Shown piece by piece: positions 15,807 to 23,853 of a DNA stretch of 64,000 bases; the stretch's first letter is position 1, and the number at the start of each line of letters is the position of its first letter. Both the position numbers and the translations under genes were made by a program. Below the pieces are notes generated by a model. It ran no database searches, had not been told where the DNA came from, and saw nothing but the letters and a program-made list of their open reading frames with translations. This DNA comes from Cohnella cholangitidis (lineage in GTDB: Bacteria; Bacillota; Bacilli; Paenibacillales; Paenibacillaceae). The DNA is taken from the NCBI RefSeq assembly GCF_014107495.1, contig NZ_CP041969.1, positions 3,211,501 to 3,275,500 of the forward strand, in the 5' to 3' direction.

Positions 15807-16818
15807 TTAGAACGAGATGACGATTTTCCCGAAAGAGGAGCCCTTCGCCAAGTACCGGAAAGCGTCGATGGATTGCGCAAAAGGAAACGATCTGTCGATG
15901 ACCGGGCGCAGGGCGTGATGCTCGATCGCGCGATTCATTCTTTCGAACATTTCGCGGCTGCCGACATTGATGGCTTGTAACCTTGCCTTGCGAATGATGG
16001 CGGGGACGATCGCGAAATCTTTGACGCTGGCGCCCGATAGGAGGCCGACAATGCTAATCCGGCCGCCGACCTTCAGCGCCGATATCGAATGATTAAGCGT
16101 TGCGGCTCCGCCTAGATCGACAATGTGGTCGGCTCCGCGTCCTTCAGTAAAGGCTAGAACGGCTTTATCCCATTCGGGATGGGTCTTATAGTTGATGCCG
16201 TAATCGGCGCCGAGCGCCTTCGCTCGTTCCAGCTTCTCGTCGCTGCTCAGCGACGATCACCTGGGCCCCATGGAGCTTGGCGAATTGCAGCGCGAACATG
16301 GATACGCCGCCGGTTCCTTGCACGACGACCGTATCGCCGGCTTGAACCCTTCCTTCTTCCGAGACGGCATGCCATGCGGTGACCCCGGCGCAAGGCAATG
16401 TCGCCGCTTCTTCGTCGGTCAGATGCTCGGGCACGCGAACAAGTCCTTCTTCCGGCAACGTTACGTATTCGGCGAGCATCCCGTCGAGCGGACTTCCCAG
16501 CGTCGTGATCCAGTTCGCTTGCGTGGGCTCGCCCGTCGTCCAGCTTTGGGTGAAAATCCCGCTTACGCGTTCCCCGATTCGGAACTTGGACGCGCGATCT
16601 CCTAAGGCAACGACTTCCCCCACTCCGTCGGAGGTTGGGATCAGGGGAGCCGTCCGGTGAGGCTCATAAAATCCATCGATGACCCCGGTATCGCGGGAAT
16701 TCAAGGAGACGGCCTTCATCCGAATCAATACTTGTCCGGGGCCGGGGGAAGGCGGGGGAAGGTCGATTTCCTTCACGTGATCTAGTCCGAAGCCGCCATG
16801 CAGAACGAATGCTTTCAT
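15807..16818 (-). pseudogene. Zinc-independent MDR (quinone reductase/alcohol dehydrogenase-like), frameshifted
   Basis: Reading from ATG 16818, the N-terminal GroES-like part is clear (VKAVSLNSRDTGV-type start, PTSDGVGEVVALG, GMLAEYV, LPCAGVTAWHA) and leads into the NAD(P) site VVQGTGGVSMFALQFAKL and AQVIVA. One extra base near 16250 then shifts the frame. In the shifted frame the expected SSDEKLERAKALGADYGI follows, with GADHIVDLGG, VGLLSG and FGKIVISF-stop at 15807-15809. The full protein would be about 336 residues, normal for the family. It is divergent from an HxlR-type regulator. The single indel is either a real inactivation or a sequencing error. Confidence 0.75.
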
Positions 16819-16865
16819 TGAACTCTCTCCTTCTCGTTTAGGGAATAGACATACTATAAGTGATA

Positions 16866-16880
16866 TACTAATCTTTAGTA
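16866..16880. promoter_or_regulatory. Candidate HxlR operator (inverted repeat)
   Basis: TACTAA-TCT-TTAGTA is a perfect inverted repeat between the divergent MDR gene and the HxlR regulator gene. Such TACT/AGTA dyads are typical of HxlR/YodB-type operators. Confidence 0.5.
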
Positions 16881-16938
16881 AGAAGGCACTTTAAGGTGGT
16901 ATACGAACTTTAGGGTGCGTACGGGGGGAGAGTTAATC

Positions 16939-17295
16939 GTGAAGACGGGGCCGGATATTTCGCACGAGGCGTGCAGTTACAGTCATGTGCTGGAGATTAT
17001 ATCGAACAAATGGACCGCTCTGGTCATCTACGCCATGGAAGACGGTACGATCCGGTATGGGGAAATAAAAAGGCGCATCGAGGGCGTCTCGCAGAAAATG
17101 TTGACTCAAACGTTGAAGCAGCTGGAGCGGGATGGCATTGTCGCGCGCAAGCTCACGCTGTCCGTGCCTCCGATCGCGGAATACTCGCTGTCCCCCCTGG
17201 GCGAATCGCTCATTCCCCTGCTGAAGATGCTGCAGGTTTGGGCCGCGGACAATTTTCGCGCCGTTCGGGAAGCAAGAGAACAATACGATCAGTAA
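16939..17295 (+). CDS. HxlR-family winged-helix regulator
   Basis: A 118-residue regulator with the HxlR pattern: ACSYSHVLEIISNKWTALVI, the recognition part RYGEIKRRIEGVSQKMLT, TLKQLERDGIVAR, and AEYSLSPLGESL at the wing. The conserved N-terminal Cys (about residue 13) is the redox-sensing Cys in the YodB/CatR/HypR group, which respond to quinones and aldehydes. It is divergently transcribed from an MDR oxidoreductase, the usual target. GTG 16939 is preferred because GGGGGGAGAG lies 6 bases upstream. Confidence 0.85.
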   Translation: MKTGPDISHEACSYSHVLEIISNKWTALVIYAMEDGTIRYGEIKRRIEGVSQKMLTQTLKQLERDGIVARKLTLSVPPIAEYSLSPLGESLIPLLKMLQVWAADNFRAVREAREQYDQ

Positions 17296-17300
17296 AACCA

Positions 17301-17340
17301 AAAGCCGAGACACCCCTTGAAAGGGCGTACTCGGCTTTTT
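17301..17340. terminator. Bidirectional terminator
   Basis: AAAGCCGAG / CTCGGCTTTTT hairpin between the convergent HxlR and TerC genes. Confidence 0.75.
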
Positions 17341-17368
17341 CTTTGACGGAAGGCTTGTCCATACACGG

Positions 17369-18157
17369 TTACGCGACTTTGGCCTGCTCCTCTTCTTTGC
17401 TCTTGCGTCCGGACAGGAACCAGCCGCATGCGGCGATTAGCAGGAGCACCACGTAGAAGGTTAACTTCCAGCCCGTCGATTCGGCAAAATCGTGCGAGAT
17501 GACGTGTATCGATGGATGCGCCAACGTATGGACCGCCAGCTTGACGCCGACCCAGCCGACGATAACGAACGCGGCGACTTCAAGCGAGGGTCTGCTATGC
17601 AGCAGCTTCACGAACATATTCGCCGCGAAGCGCATGATCACAAGGCCGATGAACCCGCCTAGGAAAATAACGGCAAAGTGACCGCCGTCCATCCCGCCGA
17701 TCTTCGGCAAGTCCGTTGTCGGCAAGGCGACGGCCAATGCGACGGCCGCCAAGATGGAGTCGATCGCAAACGCGATATCCGCGACCTCGACCTTGAAAAC
17801 CGTCATCCAAAATCCGCTATGTTTCCGTTGTTTCTCCGAGCTCTTGTCCGCGGATTCCTCGCCTTTCTTTACGATGATTTTACGGACGATGTGATTCAAC
17901 GCAATAAACAGAAGGTATAACGCCCCGATCGCCTGCACCTGCCACACATCCACCAAAAACGAAATCACGAATAGAGAAGCGAAGCGGAACACGAACGCGC
18001 CTGCCAAACCGTAGAACAAAGCTTTTTTCCGCTCTTGCTCGGGCAAGTGTTTCACCATGATCGCCAACACGAGCGCGTTGTCGGCTGCCAGCAATCCCTC
18101 AAGAACGATTAGGACAAGCAGTACCCAGCCGTACTCCATCAATATTCCGAAATCCAT
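17369..18157 (-). CDS. TerC/YkoY-family membrane protein, probable Mn2+ exporter
   Basis: A 262-residue membrane protein with about eight hydrophobic segments. The TerC-family acidic motifs EGLLAADNALVLA (first part) and VADIAFAIDSI (second part) are conserved; both halves carry intramembrane Asp/Asn expected to bind metal. Homologues (YkoY, YceF) export manganese and support metalation of exoenzymes. Start ATG 18157 with GAGGGGTG 5 bases upstream is preferred over the longer frame. A yybP-ykoY riboswitch lies directly upstream, which fits manganese-dependent expression. Confidence 0.85.
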   Translation of the reverse strand: MDFGILMEYGWVLLVLIVLEGLLAADNALVLAIMVKHLPEQERKKALFYGLAGAFVFRFASLFVISFLVDVWQVQAIGALYLLFIALNHIVRKIIVKKGEESADKSSEKQRKHSGFWMTVFKVEVADIAFAIDSILAAVALAVALPTTDLPKIGGMDGGHFAVIFLGGFIGLVIMRFAANMFVKLLHSRPSLEVAAFVIVGWVGVKLAVHTLAHPSIHVISHDFAESTGWKLTFYVVLLLIAACGWFLSGRKSKEEEQAKVA

Positions 18158-18210
18158 TAGACACCCCTCTTTATTGATTGAGCTAATGTGCATTACCGCT
18201 TATTCTTTCC

Positions 18211-18345
18211 CCAAAAAACGAAGAGACCTTAGCCTCTTACGGACAAAGGTCTCGCTAACAACGCCTTATCGGCAATGCCAATAAAGCCGGAGAATTGGAG
18301 CTCTCGTCATGACGACTTTATTGTTAAGCTACTCCCCTTTGGAGT
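18211..18345 (-). promoter_or_regulatory. yybP-ykoY manganese riboswitch with overlapping terminator
   Basis: On the minus strand the leader carries the conserved AAAGGGGAGTAGC (18328-18340) and, about 70 bases later, GCGAGACCTT (near 18246-18256), the two loop elements of the yybP-ykoY Mn2+ aptamer. The GAGACCTT strand of the aptamer can instead pair with AAGGTCTC (18225-18232), forming a terminator stem followed by TTCGTTTTTT. Mn2+ binding should block the terminator and turn on the TerC gene 55 bases downstream. Confidence 0.85.
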
Positions 18346-18540
18346 TCGAGGTTACTATGCGGTTGCTGAAGCGTTAACTGATAAACTAATACGTTAAGCG
18401 CAACCCATGGTTTCACTAACGGAAACGCGCGACGGTTTGACAAAGGCGGCCGCCGGGATGTAAACTTGCAAATCTGGGCGTTTTCGGAATCAAAGCGGTT
18501 GGTTCCGGGTACTTTAGTTCCGTTGGAGGTGGGAGAACAA

Positions 18541-18759
18541 TTGGATACGACCAAACCCGAACTTTCGGCGGTGCCTATCTGGAGATGCGTAAACAAAGAG
18601 TGCAAGGCTTGGGTGAGGGAGGAATTGGCTGCCTCTAATTCGCCTGAATGTCCTATGTGCAAAGGGAATATGATCCGGGGAATTAAACATTTGCCGAAGC
18701 TTATCAAGAAACATAAAGCCGAACGCAAGAAAAAAGAAGCCGATCAGTGGCTTCCGTAA
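18541..18759 (+). CDS. YdjO-like small zinc-ribbon protein (cold-inducible family)
   Basis: A 72-residue protein with two cysteine pairs, WRCVNKECKAWVREE and CPMCKGNMIRG, followed by a basic tail KHLPKLIKKHKAERKKK. The arrangement matches B. subtilis YdjO, a small cold-inducible protein of unknown function. TTG 18541 is taken as the start because GGGAG lies 5 bases before it and it gives the usual family length; a longer frame to 18466 lacks a ribosome binding site. Bases 18346-18540 show no other gene. Confidence 0.7.
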   Translation: MDTTKPELSAVPIWRCVNKECKAWVREELAASNSPECPMCKGNMIRGIKHLPKLIKKHKAERKKKEADQWLP

Positions 18760-18778
18760 ACAGACGATGAAATGACGA

Positions 18779-18805
18779 ATGGCTATCTTAGGATAGCCAT
18801 TTTTA
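18779..18805 (+). terminator. Rho-independent terminator
   Basis: ATGGCTATC / GATAGCCAT stem followed by TTTTTATTT, ending the YdjO-like gene. Confidence 0.8.
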
Positions 18806-18818
18806 TTTGGGACGGACG

Positions 18819-20405
18819 CTAACCGGAAAATGAATTCGTCGAGACCGCGGTTGCCGGCCTATGTCCGCTGACGCGGTTGCGTCCATGGCGCTTCGATGCG
18901 TACAGCGCTTCGTCGGCTTTGCTTAGCAGTGTTTCCAACGTCTCATCTCCGCCGATCGCGGCCTGTGCGACTCCGAAGCTGGAGGTAACGGCAATCGCGC
19001 CTTTTTCCGTATGCAGGGGTTCATCTTCAAGCGCCGTGCGCAGACGCTCGGCTATCGATGCCCCATCTTGAAGCGTGCAGGACGGCAGCGCAACGACAAA
19101 CTCTTCGCCCCCATAGCGGGCGAACAGCGTGTTCTCGGAGAGCAGCCTTTTGCAGATGGAGACGACATGAACGATAACTCTGTCGCCCGTCTCGTGGCCG
19201 AAGGTATCGTTCACTCGCTTGAAGTGATCGATATCGAACAAAATGATCGTAAACGGAGCGGCTTGCCTGCGGGAATTCTCAAGCGCTTGCCTGCTGCGAA
19301 GAATGAATTGGGTGCGGTTGAACACTTGGGTAAGGCCGTCATAGAAAGCTTGATGCTCAAGTTCCTGCTGAAGCTGCTTAAGCTCGGTCACGTTGATAAG
19401 CATGAGCAGGCTCCCGGCTTGTTCGCCGTTTCGATGCCGAAGGGCGGAGAACCGGGCTTGGTAGAACGTTTCTTTACCGTTAGCCATCCAGGCTAGTTCT
19501 TCCGTATGGCCGTCGTTCCGATGATTGAAAGGATAGGCTGCGCCGGTCAGTTCGGTCCATGCCTGATTCAAGGTTCTGCCGATCATCGCCTGATGAAGGG
19601 CGGGAATCATCCGTCCGGCGGCCCGATTATAGTCGATAAGCCGTTCGGCCGAGTCTAGAACGATTACGCCTTCCCCCATGCTATCGAAAATCGTTTCTTT
19701 GGCGATCGGGACGACCGTGAGCATCCTGACAGATAGGATTGCCCAGATGTACAGCCCCGAAGTGACGCACATGATGATCGGAACCGGATCGATTCCGGCA
19801 GGCGTCGCGCCGACGAGGTATAGGAACGCGGTGACCATGGGAAGCAGTTGTCCGCAAATCAAGGTGAACAGCTGCGGGCGGTACGCTCTCCGCGTTTGCT
19901 TCCATCGGCTGAGCAGCAGCAAGAGAGCGGCGAGCAGACAGCTGAACGTATAGATTCCGTGTACGATATACCATTCTCCGATTTCGATCTCCAAGTAGGG
20001 GAGCGGCATGCCTTCCTTGAGCCGGATCACTTTGTAGAAAAGATGATGATAATCGTTGGTCGCGACCATTAGCAGGCTAATGGAGGGGATGACGAATAGA
20101 GCGATGGTACCCTTACGGGAAACCTTCCTTCCGAGATAATGAAGAATAATCATTAATCCGAGCGGCGCGGAGAAAGGCATCCCGATATATTCGATCACCG
20201 TCCACAGCTTGACCTTCCATAGCGTATCGCCGGCAAGGCCGAAAGCGTAGGCGAAGCTGTAAATGGAGAGGGCTATCGTATAGAGAATAAAAGTGCGGGA
20301 GCCCGGTATGTCATTCCTCTTGGAATAGACGTAAAGACTGAGAAATACGTTAAATACGCCCGATACGCTGACAAGCGTAATGTACATCGTGAGCTGCGAA
20401 TCCAT
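18819..20405 (-). CDS. Membrane diguanylate cyclase (7TM-PAS-GGDEF)
   Basis: A 528-residue protein. Residues 1-215 hold seven hydrophobic segments of the kind used as N-terminal 7TM sensor domains. A PAS domain follows (IFDSMGEGVIVLDSAERLIDYN, about residues 225-340). The C-terminal third is a GGDEF domain with FDIDHFKRVNDTFGHETGD and the active-site loop ARYGGEEFVVALP. The intact GGEEF motif predicts synthesis of c-di-GMP from two GTP. The inhibitory RxxD site five residues upstream of the motif is absent, so product inhibition may be weak. A c-di-GMP riboswitch occurs elsewhere in the window (62060). The gene is monocistronic. Confidence 0.88.
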   Translation of the reverse strand: MDSQLTMYITLVSVSGVFNVFLSLYVYSKRNDIPGSRTFILYTIALSIYSFAYAFGLAGDTLWKVKLWTVIEYIGMPFSAPLGLMIILHYLGRKVSRKGTIALFVIPSISLLMVATNDYHHLFYKVIRLKEGMPLPYLEIEIGEWYIVHGIYTFSCLLAALLLLLSRWKQTRRAYRPQLFTLICGQLLPMVTAFLYLVGATPAGIDPVPIIMCVTSGLYIWAILSVRMLTVVPIAKETIFDSMGEGVIVLDSAERLIDYNRAAGRMIPALHQAMIGRTLNQAWTELTGAAYPFNHRNDGHTEELAWMANGKETFYQARFSALRHRNGEQAGSLLMLINVTELKQLQQELEHQAFYDGLTQVFNRTQFILRSRQALENSRRQAAPFTIILFDIDHFKRVNDTFGHETGDRVIVHVVSICKRLLSENTLFARYGGEEFVVALPSCTLQDGASIAERLRTALEDEPLHTEKGAIAVTSSFGVAQAAIGGDETLETLLSKADEALYASKRHGRNRVSGHRPATAVSTNSFSG

Positions 20406-20526
20406 GACTATCCTGCTCCATCCGTCACATGTCTATCTCGTAATGGTAACACATGCATTAAATGGATGCGCAACGTTTCTATAAGGATTACCGAAATCGA
20501 CGCAATTGATGATCGGGAGATTAACG

Positions 20527-21375
20527 TTAAGCCCGTTCGTCATGCTGCATTAATAGCTTAAGCTTTGACCTCGTAGACGTTTCCGGAGCCGGCGTGTAGA
20601 TGCTGCATCTTAAATCGGCGCCTCCGTGAACCTGCAACGAAGTGAGCTGGAACAGCATCTTTCTGGCTTTGGCATGCCTGAATTCAAGCAGCACCTCGGG
20701 AGCGGAGCTCACCTTGCTCTGCTCCCATAACCGATTGAAATCAGGGTGGGTTGCTTTCATTTCCCCTAGGAACTCTTCGTACCATTCGTCCTCGACGTAC
20801 TGCCCGTAATAGGCGCGGAAGATAGCCAGGAATCCGCTGGCGAATTGCTCCCAATTCACGGCAAGCCGCTGGAACTCTTTTCTCGTGAATAACAGGCGAA
20901 TCATGTTTCGCTCCTCTGGAGGAACGAGCTCGAAGTTTAGGAAGACATGGGCGGCCGCTTCGTTCCAGCCGACGATATGGCATCTGCGATCGGAAATAAT
21001 CGTGGGGCAGTAGGTCAGCTCTTGAAGAATGATTCTTAGCGAAGGGTTAATCTGAGGAAGCTCTTCTCTAAGGATACTTGCGCCCGAAGTTGTCTCCAAG
21101 GCCAAGGAGAACAAGTATTTCCGCTCATCCACGGTGAGTTGCAGCGCCATGGCCACGTTATCCAAGACGGAGGAAGATACCTTGATATCCCGGCCCTGCT
21201 CCAACCAGGTGTACCAAGTATGGCTAACCCCGGCCAGCTGCGCGACTTCTTCTCTTCTCAGCCCGGGCGTCCTTCTGCGGCCGCCTTCCGGGAGTCCGAC
21301 GGACTGGGGGGTAAGCTTGGCTCGCTGGGCTTTCAAAAATTGGGACAACGCTTGAAGCCTTGTTTGCGAATTCAT
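20527..21375 (-). CDS. XRE-type regulator with MmyB-like ligand-binding domain
   Basis: A 282-residue transcription regulator. The N-terminal HTH (about residues 10-75) shows LSQFLKAQRAKL, RRTPGLRREEVAQLAGVS and WLEQGRDIKVS, the standard MmyB-type layout. The rest is the PAS-like MmyB ligand domain (DERKYLFSLA, VGWNEAAAHVF, FARKEF-like LFTRKEFQRLAVNWEQFA), reported to bind fatty-acid-like ligands in this family. Start ATG 21375 with AAGGA 9 bases before it. It is divergent from a FabF gene, which fits control of fatty-acid metabolism. Confidence 0.85.
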   Translation of the reverse strand: MNSQTRLQALSQFLKAQRAKLTPQSVGLPEGGRRRTPGLRREEVAQLAGVSHTWYTWLEQGRDIKVSSSVLDNVAMALQLTVDERKYLFSLALETTSGASILREELPQINPSLRIILQELTYCPTIISDRRCHIVGWNEAAAHVFLNFELVPPEERNMIRLLFTRKEFQRLAVNWEQFASGFLAIFRAYYGQYVEDEWYEEFLGEMKATHPDFNRLWEQSKVSSAPEVLLEFRHAKARKMLFQLTSLQVHGGADLRCSIYTPAPETSTRSKLKLLMQHDERA

Positions 21376-21417
21376 AAGCAACCGTCCTTGCATGAGGGGA
21401 TAGGGTATTACTATTTA

Positions 21418-21450
21418 TAATAGGATAAACGACAACTTGTAATAGGATAA
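21418..21450. promoter_or_regulatory. Candidate operator: two direct TAATAGGATAA repeats
   Basis: TAATAGGATAA occurs at 21418-21428 and 21440-21450, 22 bases apart (two helical turns), between the divergent XRE regulator and FabF genes. It is a plausible binding site for the regulator. Confidence 0.45.
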
Positions 21451-21508
21451 TCGCCGTGACATGATGATTATAGGGTTTTATTCAAGGATGTTCAAGGAGG
21501 TTATGGCT

Positions 21509-22747
21509 ATGGAAAGAGTCGTCATTACGGGAATGGGCGCGATAACGCCGCTTGGCAACGATGTGGATACCTTCTGGACAAGACTGGTGCGCGGGGAGTC
21601 AGGGGTGTCCGCCATAGAGGCTTTCGACACGGATCGTTTCAAGGTGAAAATAGCGGGAGTCGTACGGGACTTCGATGCCAAGGAGCTATTCGGAGCCAAA
21701 GATGCTCGACGCATGGACCGGTTCAGCCAGTTTGCCCTAGCGGCGACGGACCAAGCGGTCCGCGACGCGGGGATCGAACTTGAGCAAATAAACAAAGAAC
21801 GGATGGGCGTCTATGTCGGCTCCGGAATCGGCGGCATACAGACGTTAATGGAACAGCATGACGTATTAAGCGGACGAGGGCCGGAGAGGGTAAGCCCGAC
21901 CCTGGTACCGATGATGATATCCAATATGGCCGCGGCGATGATCAGCATTAAATTAGGAGCGCTGGGTTCCACGATGTCGCCGGTAACGGCATGCTCGATC
22001 GGCAATACGGCGATAGGAGAAGCCTTCTATCACATTCAATCCGGAAGAGCGGACATCATGATCGCGGGAGGAACGGATGCGGCGGTAACCGAAATATCGC
22101 TGGCCAGCTTCTCGAGCGCAACGGCTTTGTCGACGAGGAACGACGAGCCGGCGCGGGCTAGCCGCCCGTTCGATGCCGGCAGAGACGGCTTCGTCATGGC
22201 GGAAGGAGCGGGGATCCTCGTTCTGGAATCGTTGTCTCATGCCTTGACCCGTAAGGCGAGAATATATGCCGAGGTCATCGGCTACGGCGCTAGCTCCGAT
22301 GCGTATCATATGGTAGCCACTCATCCCGAAGGCGATGGGGCATACCGCGCCATGAAATCGGCGCTTCAAGAAGCCCGAATTCTCCCGAGCGAAGTGGACG
22401 TCATTAGCGCGCACGCCACGAGCACCGAACTCGGCGACAAGTCGGAAACGGCGGCGATCAAGAGATTGTTCGGCGACGAGGCTTATCGCATTCCCGTTAC
22501 GGCCAATAAGTCCATGACGGGGCATATGTTCGGAGCCGCGGGCGGCGTAGAAGCGATTGCTCTGGTGAAAAGCTTGAAGAGCGGCACCATCCCTCCGACC
22601 ATTAACCAGGAGGAGAACGGTGAAGGTTGCGATCTGGACTATGTTCCGAACGTAGCCCGCACGGCCGATCTCAAGATCGGCATGTCGAACTCTTTCGGAT
22701 TCGGCGGCCATAACGCGGTTATCGTGCTTAAGAGATACGACGAATAG
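21509..22747 (+). CDS. FabF-type beta-ketoacyl-ACP synthase II
   Basis: A 412-residue condensing enzyme that extends acyl-ACP with malonyl-ACP. The start is ATG 21509, 8 bases after AAGGAGG. The Cys-His-His triad is present: Cys in VTACSIGNTAIGEAF (about residue 165), His in ISAHATSTELGD (about 305), and His in NKSMTGHMFGAAGGVEA (about 340), with the C-terminal GFGGHNAV loop. The residues after the catalytic Cys (CSIGNTAIG) differ from the common CATGTNSIG-type loop. The gene is not in a fab operon and faces an XRE/MmyB regulator. It may be an accessory FabF for altered fatty acids rather than the housekeeping copy. Confidence 0.88.
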   Translation: MERVVITGMGAITPLGNDVDTFWTRLVRGESGVSAIEAFDTDRFKVKIAGVVRDFDAKELFGAKDARRMDRFSQFALAATDQAVRDAGIELEQINKERMGVYVGSGIGGIQTLMEQHDVLSGRGPERVSPTLVPMMISNMAAAMISIKLGALGSTMSPVTACSIGNTAIGEAFYHIQSGRADIMIAGGTDAAVTEISLASFSSATALSTRNDEPARASRPFDAGRDGFVMAEGAGILVLESLSHALTRKARIYAEVIGYGASSDAYHMVATHPEGDGAYRAMKSALQEARILPSEVDVISAHATSTELGDKSETAAIKRLFGDEAYRIPVTANKSMTGHMFGAAGGVEAIALVKSLKSGTIPPTINQEENGEGCDLDYVPNVARTADLKIGMSNSFGFGGHNAVIVLKRYDE

Positions 22748-22763
22748 GCAAGCATCGAATACG

Positions 22764-22810
22764 AAAGGTCGGTTACCTCCTCTTGGAGGTGTTCCCGGCC
22801 TTTCCTTTTT
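22764..22810 (+). terminator. Rho-independent terminator
   Basis: A long stem AAAGGTCGG..ACCTCC / GGAGGT..CCGGCCTTT ending in a T run, directly after FabF. Confidence 0.75.
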
Positions 22811-22842
22811 TTATCTATGGGGCTATTGCAATATTCAGTTGA

Positions 22843-22867
22843 ACTGTATATAGTGTAACTATACAGT
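22843..22867. promoter_or_regulatory. PadR operator candidate
   Basis: ACTGTATA-N9-TATACAGT is a perfect 8-bp dyad located 44 bases before the PadR gene, overlapping a TTGAAC box. This fits autoregulation by the PadR protein. Confidence 0.6.
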
Positions 22868-22910
22868 ATCACGATATAAAGTTTGACTACATACACGAAG
22901 GGGGAACAAC

Positions 22911-23222
22911 ATGAGCAGAGATAAGAACCTGCCGCTAACGGAGACGGTTTATTATATTCTTCTTGCGGTTATGGAACCGGCGCATGGGTACTTGATTATG
23001 CAGAAGGTGGAAGAGCTGAGCGGCGGTCAGGTCAGAATGGCGGCGGGGACTCTGTATGGAGCCATTGAAAATTTGTTGAAGCAGAAGCTGCTGCAGCCCG
23101 TCGCAAGCGAGGATAGCCGGCGCAAGGTCTATGTCATTTCGGAAAAGGGAAAAGAAATCCTGCGACTCGACTATGCAAGGATGATGCACATGATCGAAGC
23201 TACGAAAGCCATTCTGAAATAA
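22911..23222 (+). CDS. PadR-family transcriptional regulator
   Basis: A 103-residue small PadR regulator (subfamily 2). The winged helix shows ETVYYILLAVMEPAHGYLIMQKVEEL, the MAAGTLYGAIENLL recognition helix and SRRKVYVISEKGKEILRLD, followed by one short dimerisation helix. It is followed 16 bases later by a DUF2812 membrane protein, the standard partner. Such pairs repress themselves and respond to membrane-active stress. A strong dyad lies in its promoter. Confidence 0.9.
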   Translation: MSRDKNLPLTETVYYILLAVMEPAHGYLIMQKVEELSGGQVRMAAGTLYGAIENLLKQKLLQPVASEDSRRKVYVISEKGKEILRLDYARMMHMIEATKAILK

Positions 23223-23238
23223 GAAACGGGGGAGCGAA

Positions 23239-23853
23239 ATGAGGAAGTGGAAATTTTTCATTAACTTCGAGAAGGAAGAGCAGTGGCTGAATGAATTGGC
23301 CAGCCAAGGTTACCTGCTAGTCAATAAATCAATCAGGTATGAATTTCAACGCGGCAAACCGGCGAACGTGAATATCAAGATCGATTATCGCGTCTTCAAG
23401 CGATGGGACGATTTCGAGGATTATCGCGCACTATTTGAAGATAGCGGTTGGCGGCATATCGCGGGAACCCCGAAATCGGGATATCAATATTTTAAGCAAA
23501 TAGACGAGAACAGCAGCGACGATATCTTTTCCGACGTCGATTCCAAGGCAGCCCGCTACAGAAGAAAAGCGGAAATGTGGATATCCCTTGCGGCTACCAT
23601 TATCCCTATTTATATAGCTCTGCTTCTAACCGACGCTATTGACGCCGCTGCCATATTGAATCCGAAAGCCTTGTATTATACTCCGGGTTTATGGGACAAA
23701 GCCGGGGCGAATTTTTGGAGTGCTTTTCTCTTCGAGACGCCGTTTGTTTTATTTAGAGGCTTTCTGTGGATGTTGCCTCCCGTGATGGCCGTTCTATATT
23801 TCATTTTCGCGGCTAGGGCGAGTAGGCATTATCAGAACGCGAAAAAAGGTTAA
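23239..23853 (+). CDS. DUF2812 membrane protein, PadR partner
   Basis: A 204-residue protein. The N-terminal DUF2812 domain (about residues 1-105) has [53 protein letters not shown] and GYQYFK. Two or three transmembrane segments follow (about 115-135, 165-195). It is co-transcribed with the PadR regulator; membrane sensing is inferred. Its last 41 bases overlap the end of the convergent pentapeptide-repeat gene. Confidence 0.85.
   Translation: MRKWKFFINFEKEEQWLNELASQGYLLVNKSIRYEFQRGKPANVNIKIDYRVFKRWDDFEDYRALFEDSGWRHIAGTPKSGYQYFKQIDENSSDDIFSDVDSKAARYRRKAEMWISLAATIIPIYIALLLTDAIDAAAILNPKALYYTPGLWDKAGANFWSAFLFETPFVLFRGFLWMLPPVMAVLYFIFAARASRHYQNAKKG

Noticed and set aside
22639..22896. Minus-strand ORF covering the FabF terminator and PadR operator
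   Set aside because: Covers regulatory DNA and the end of FabF; no start signal.
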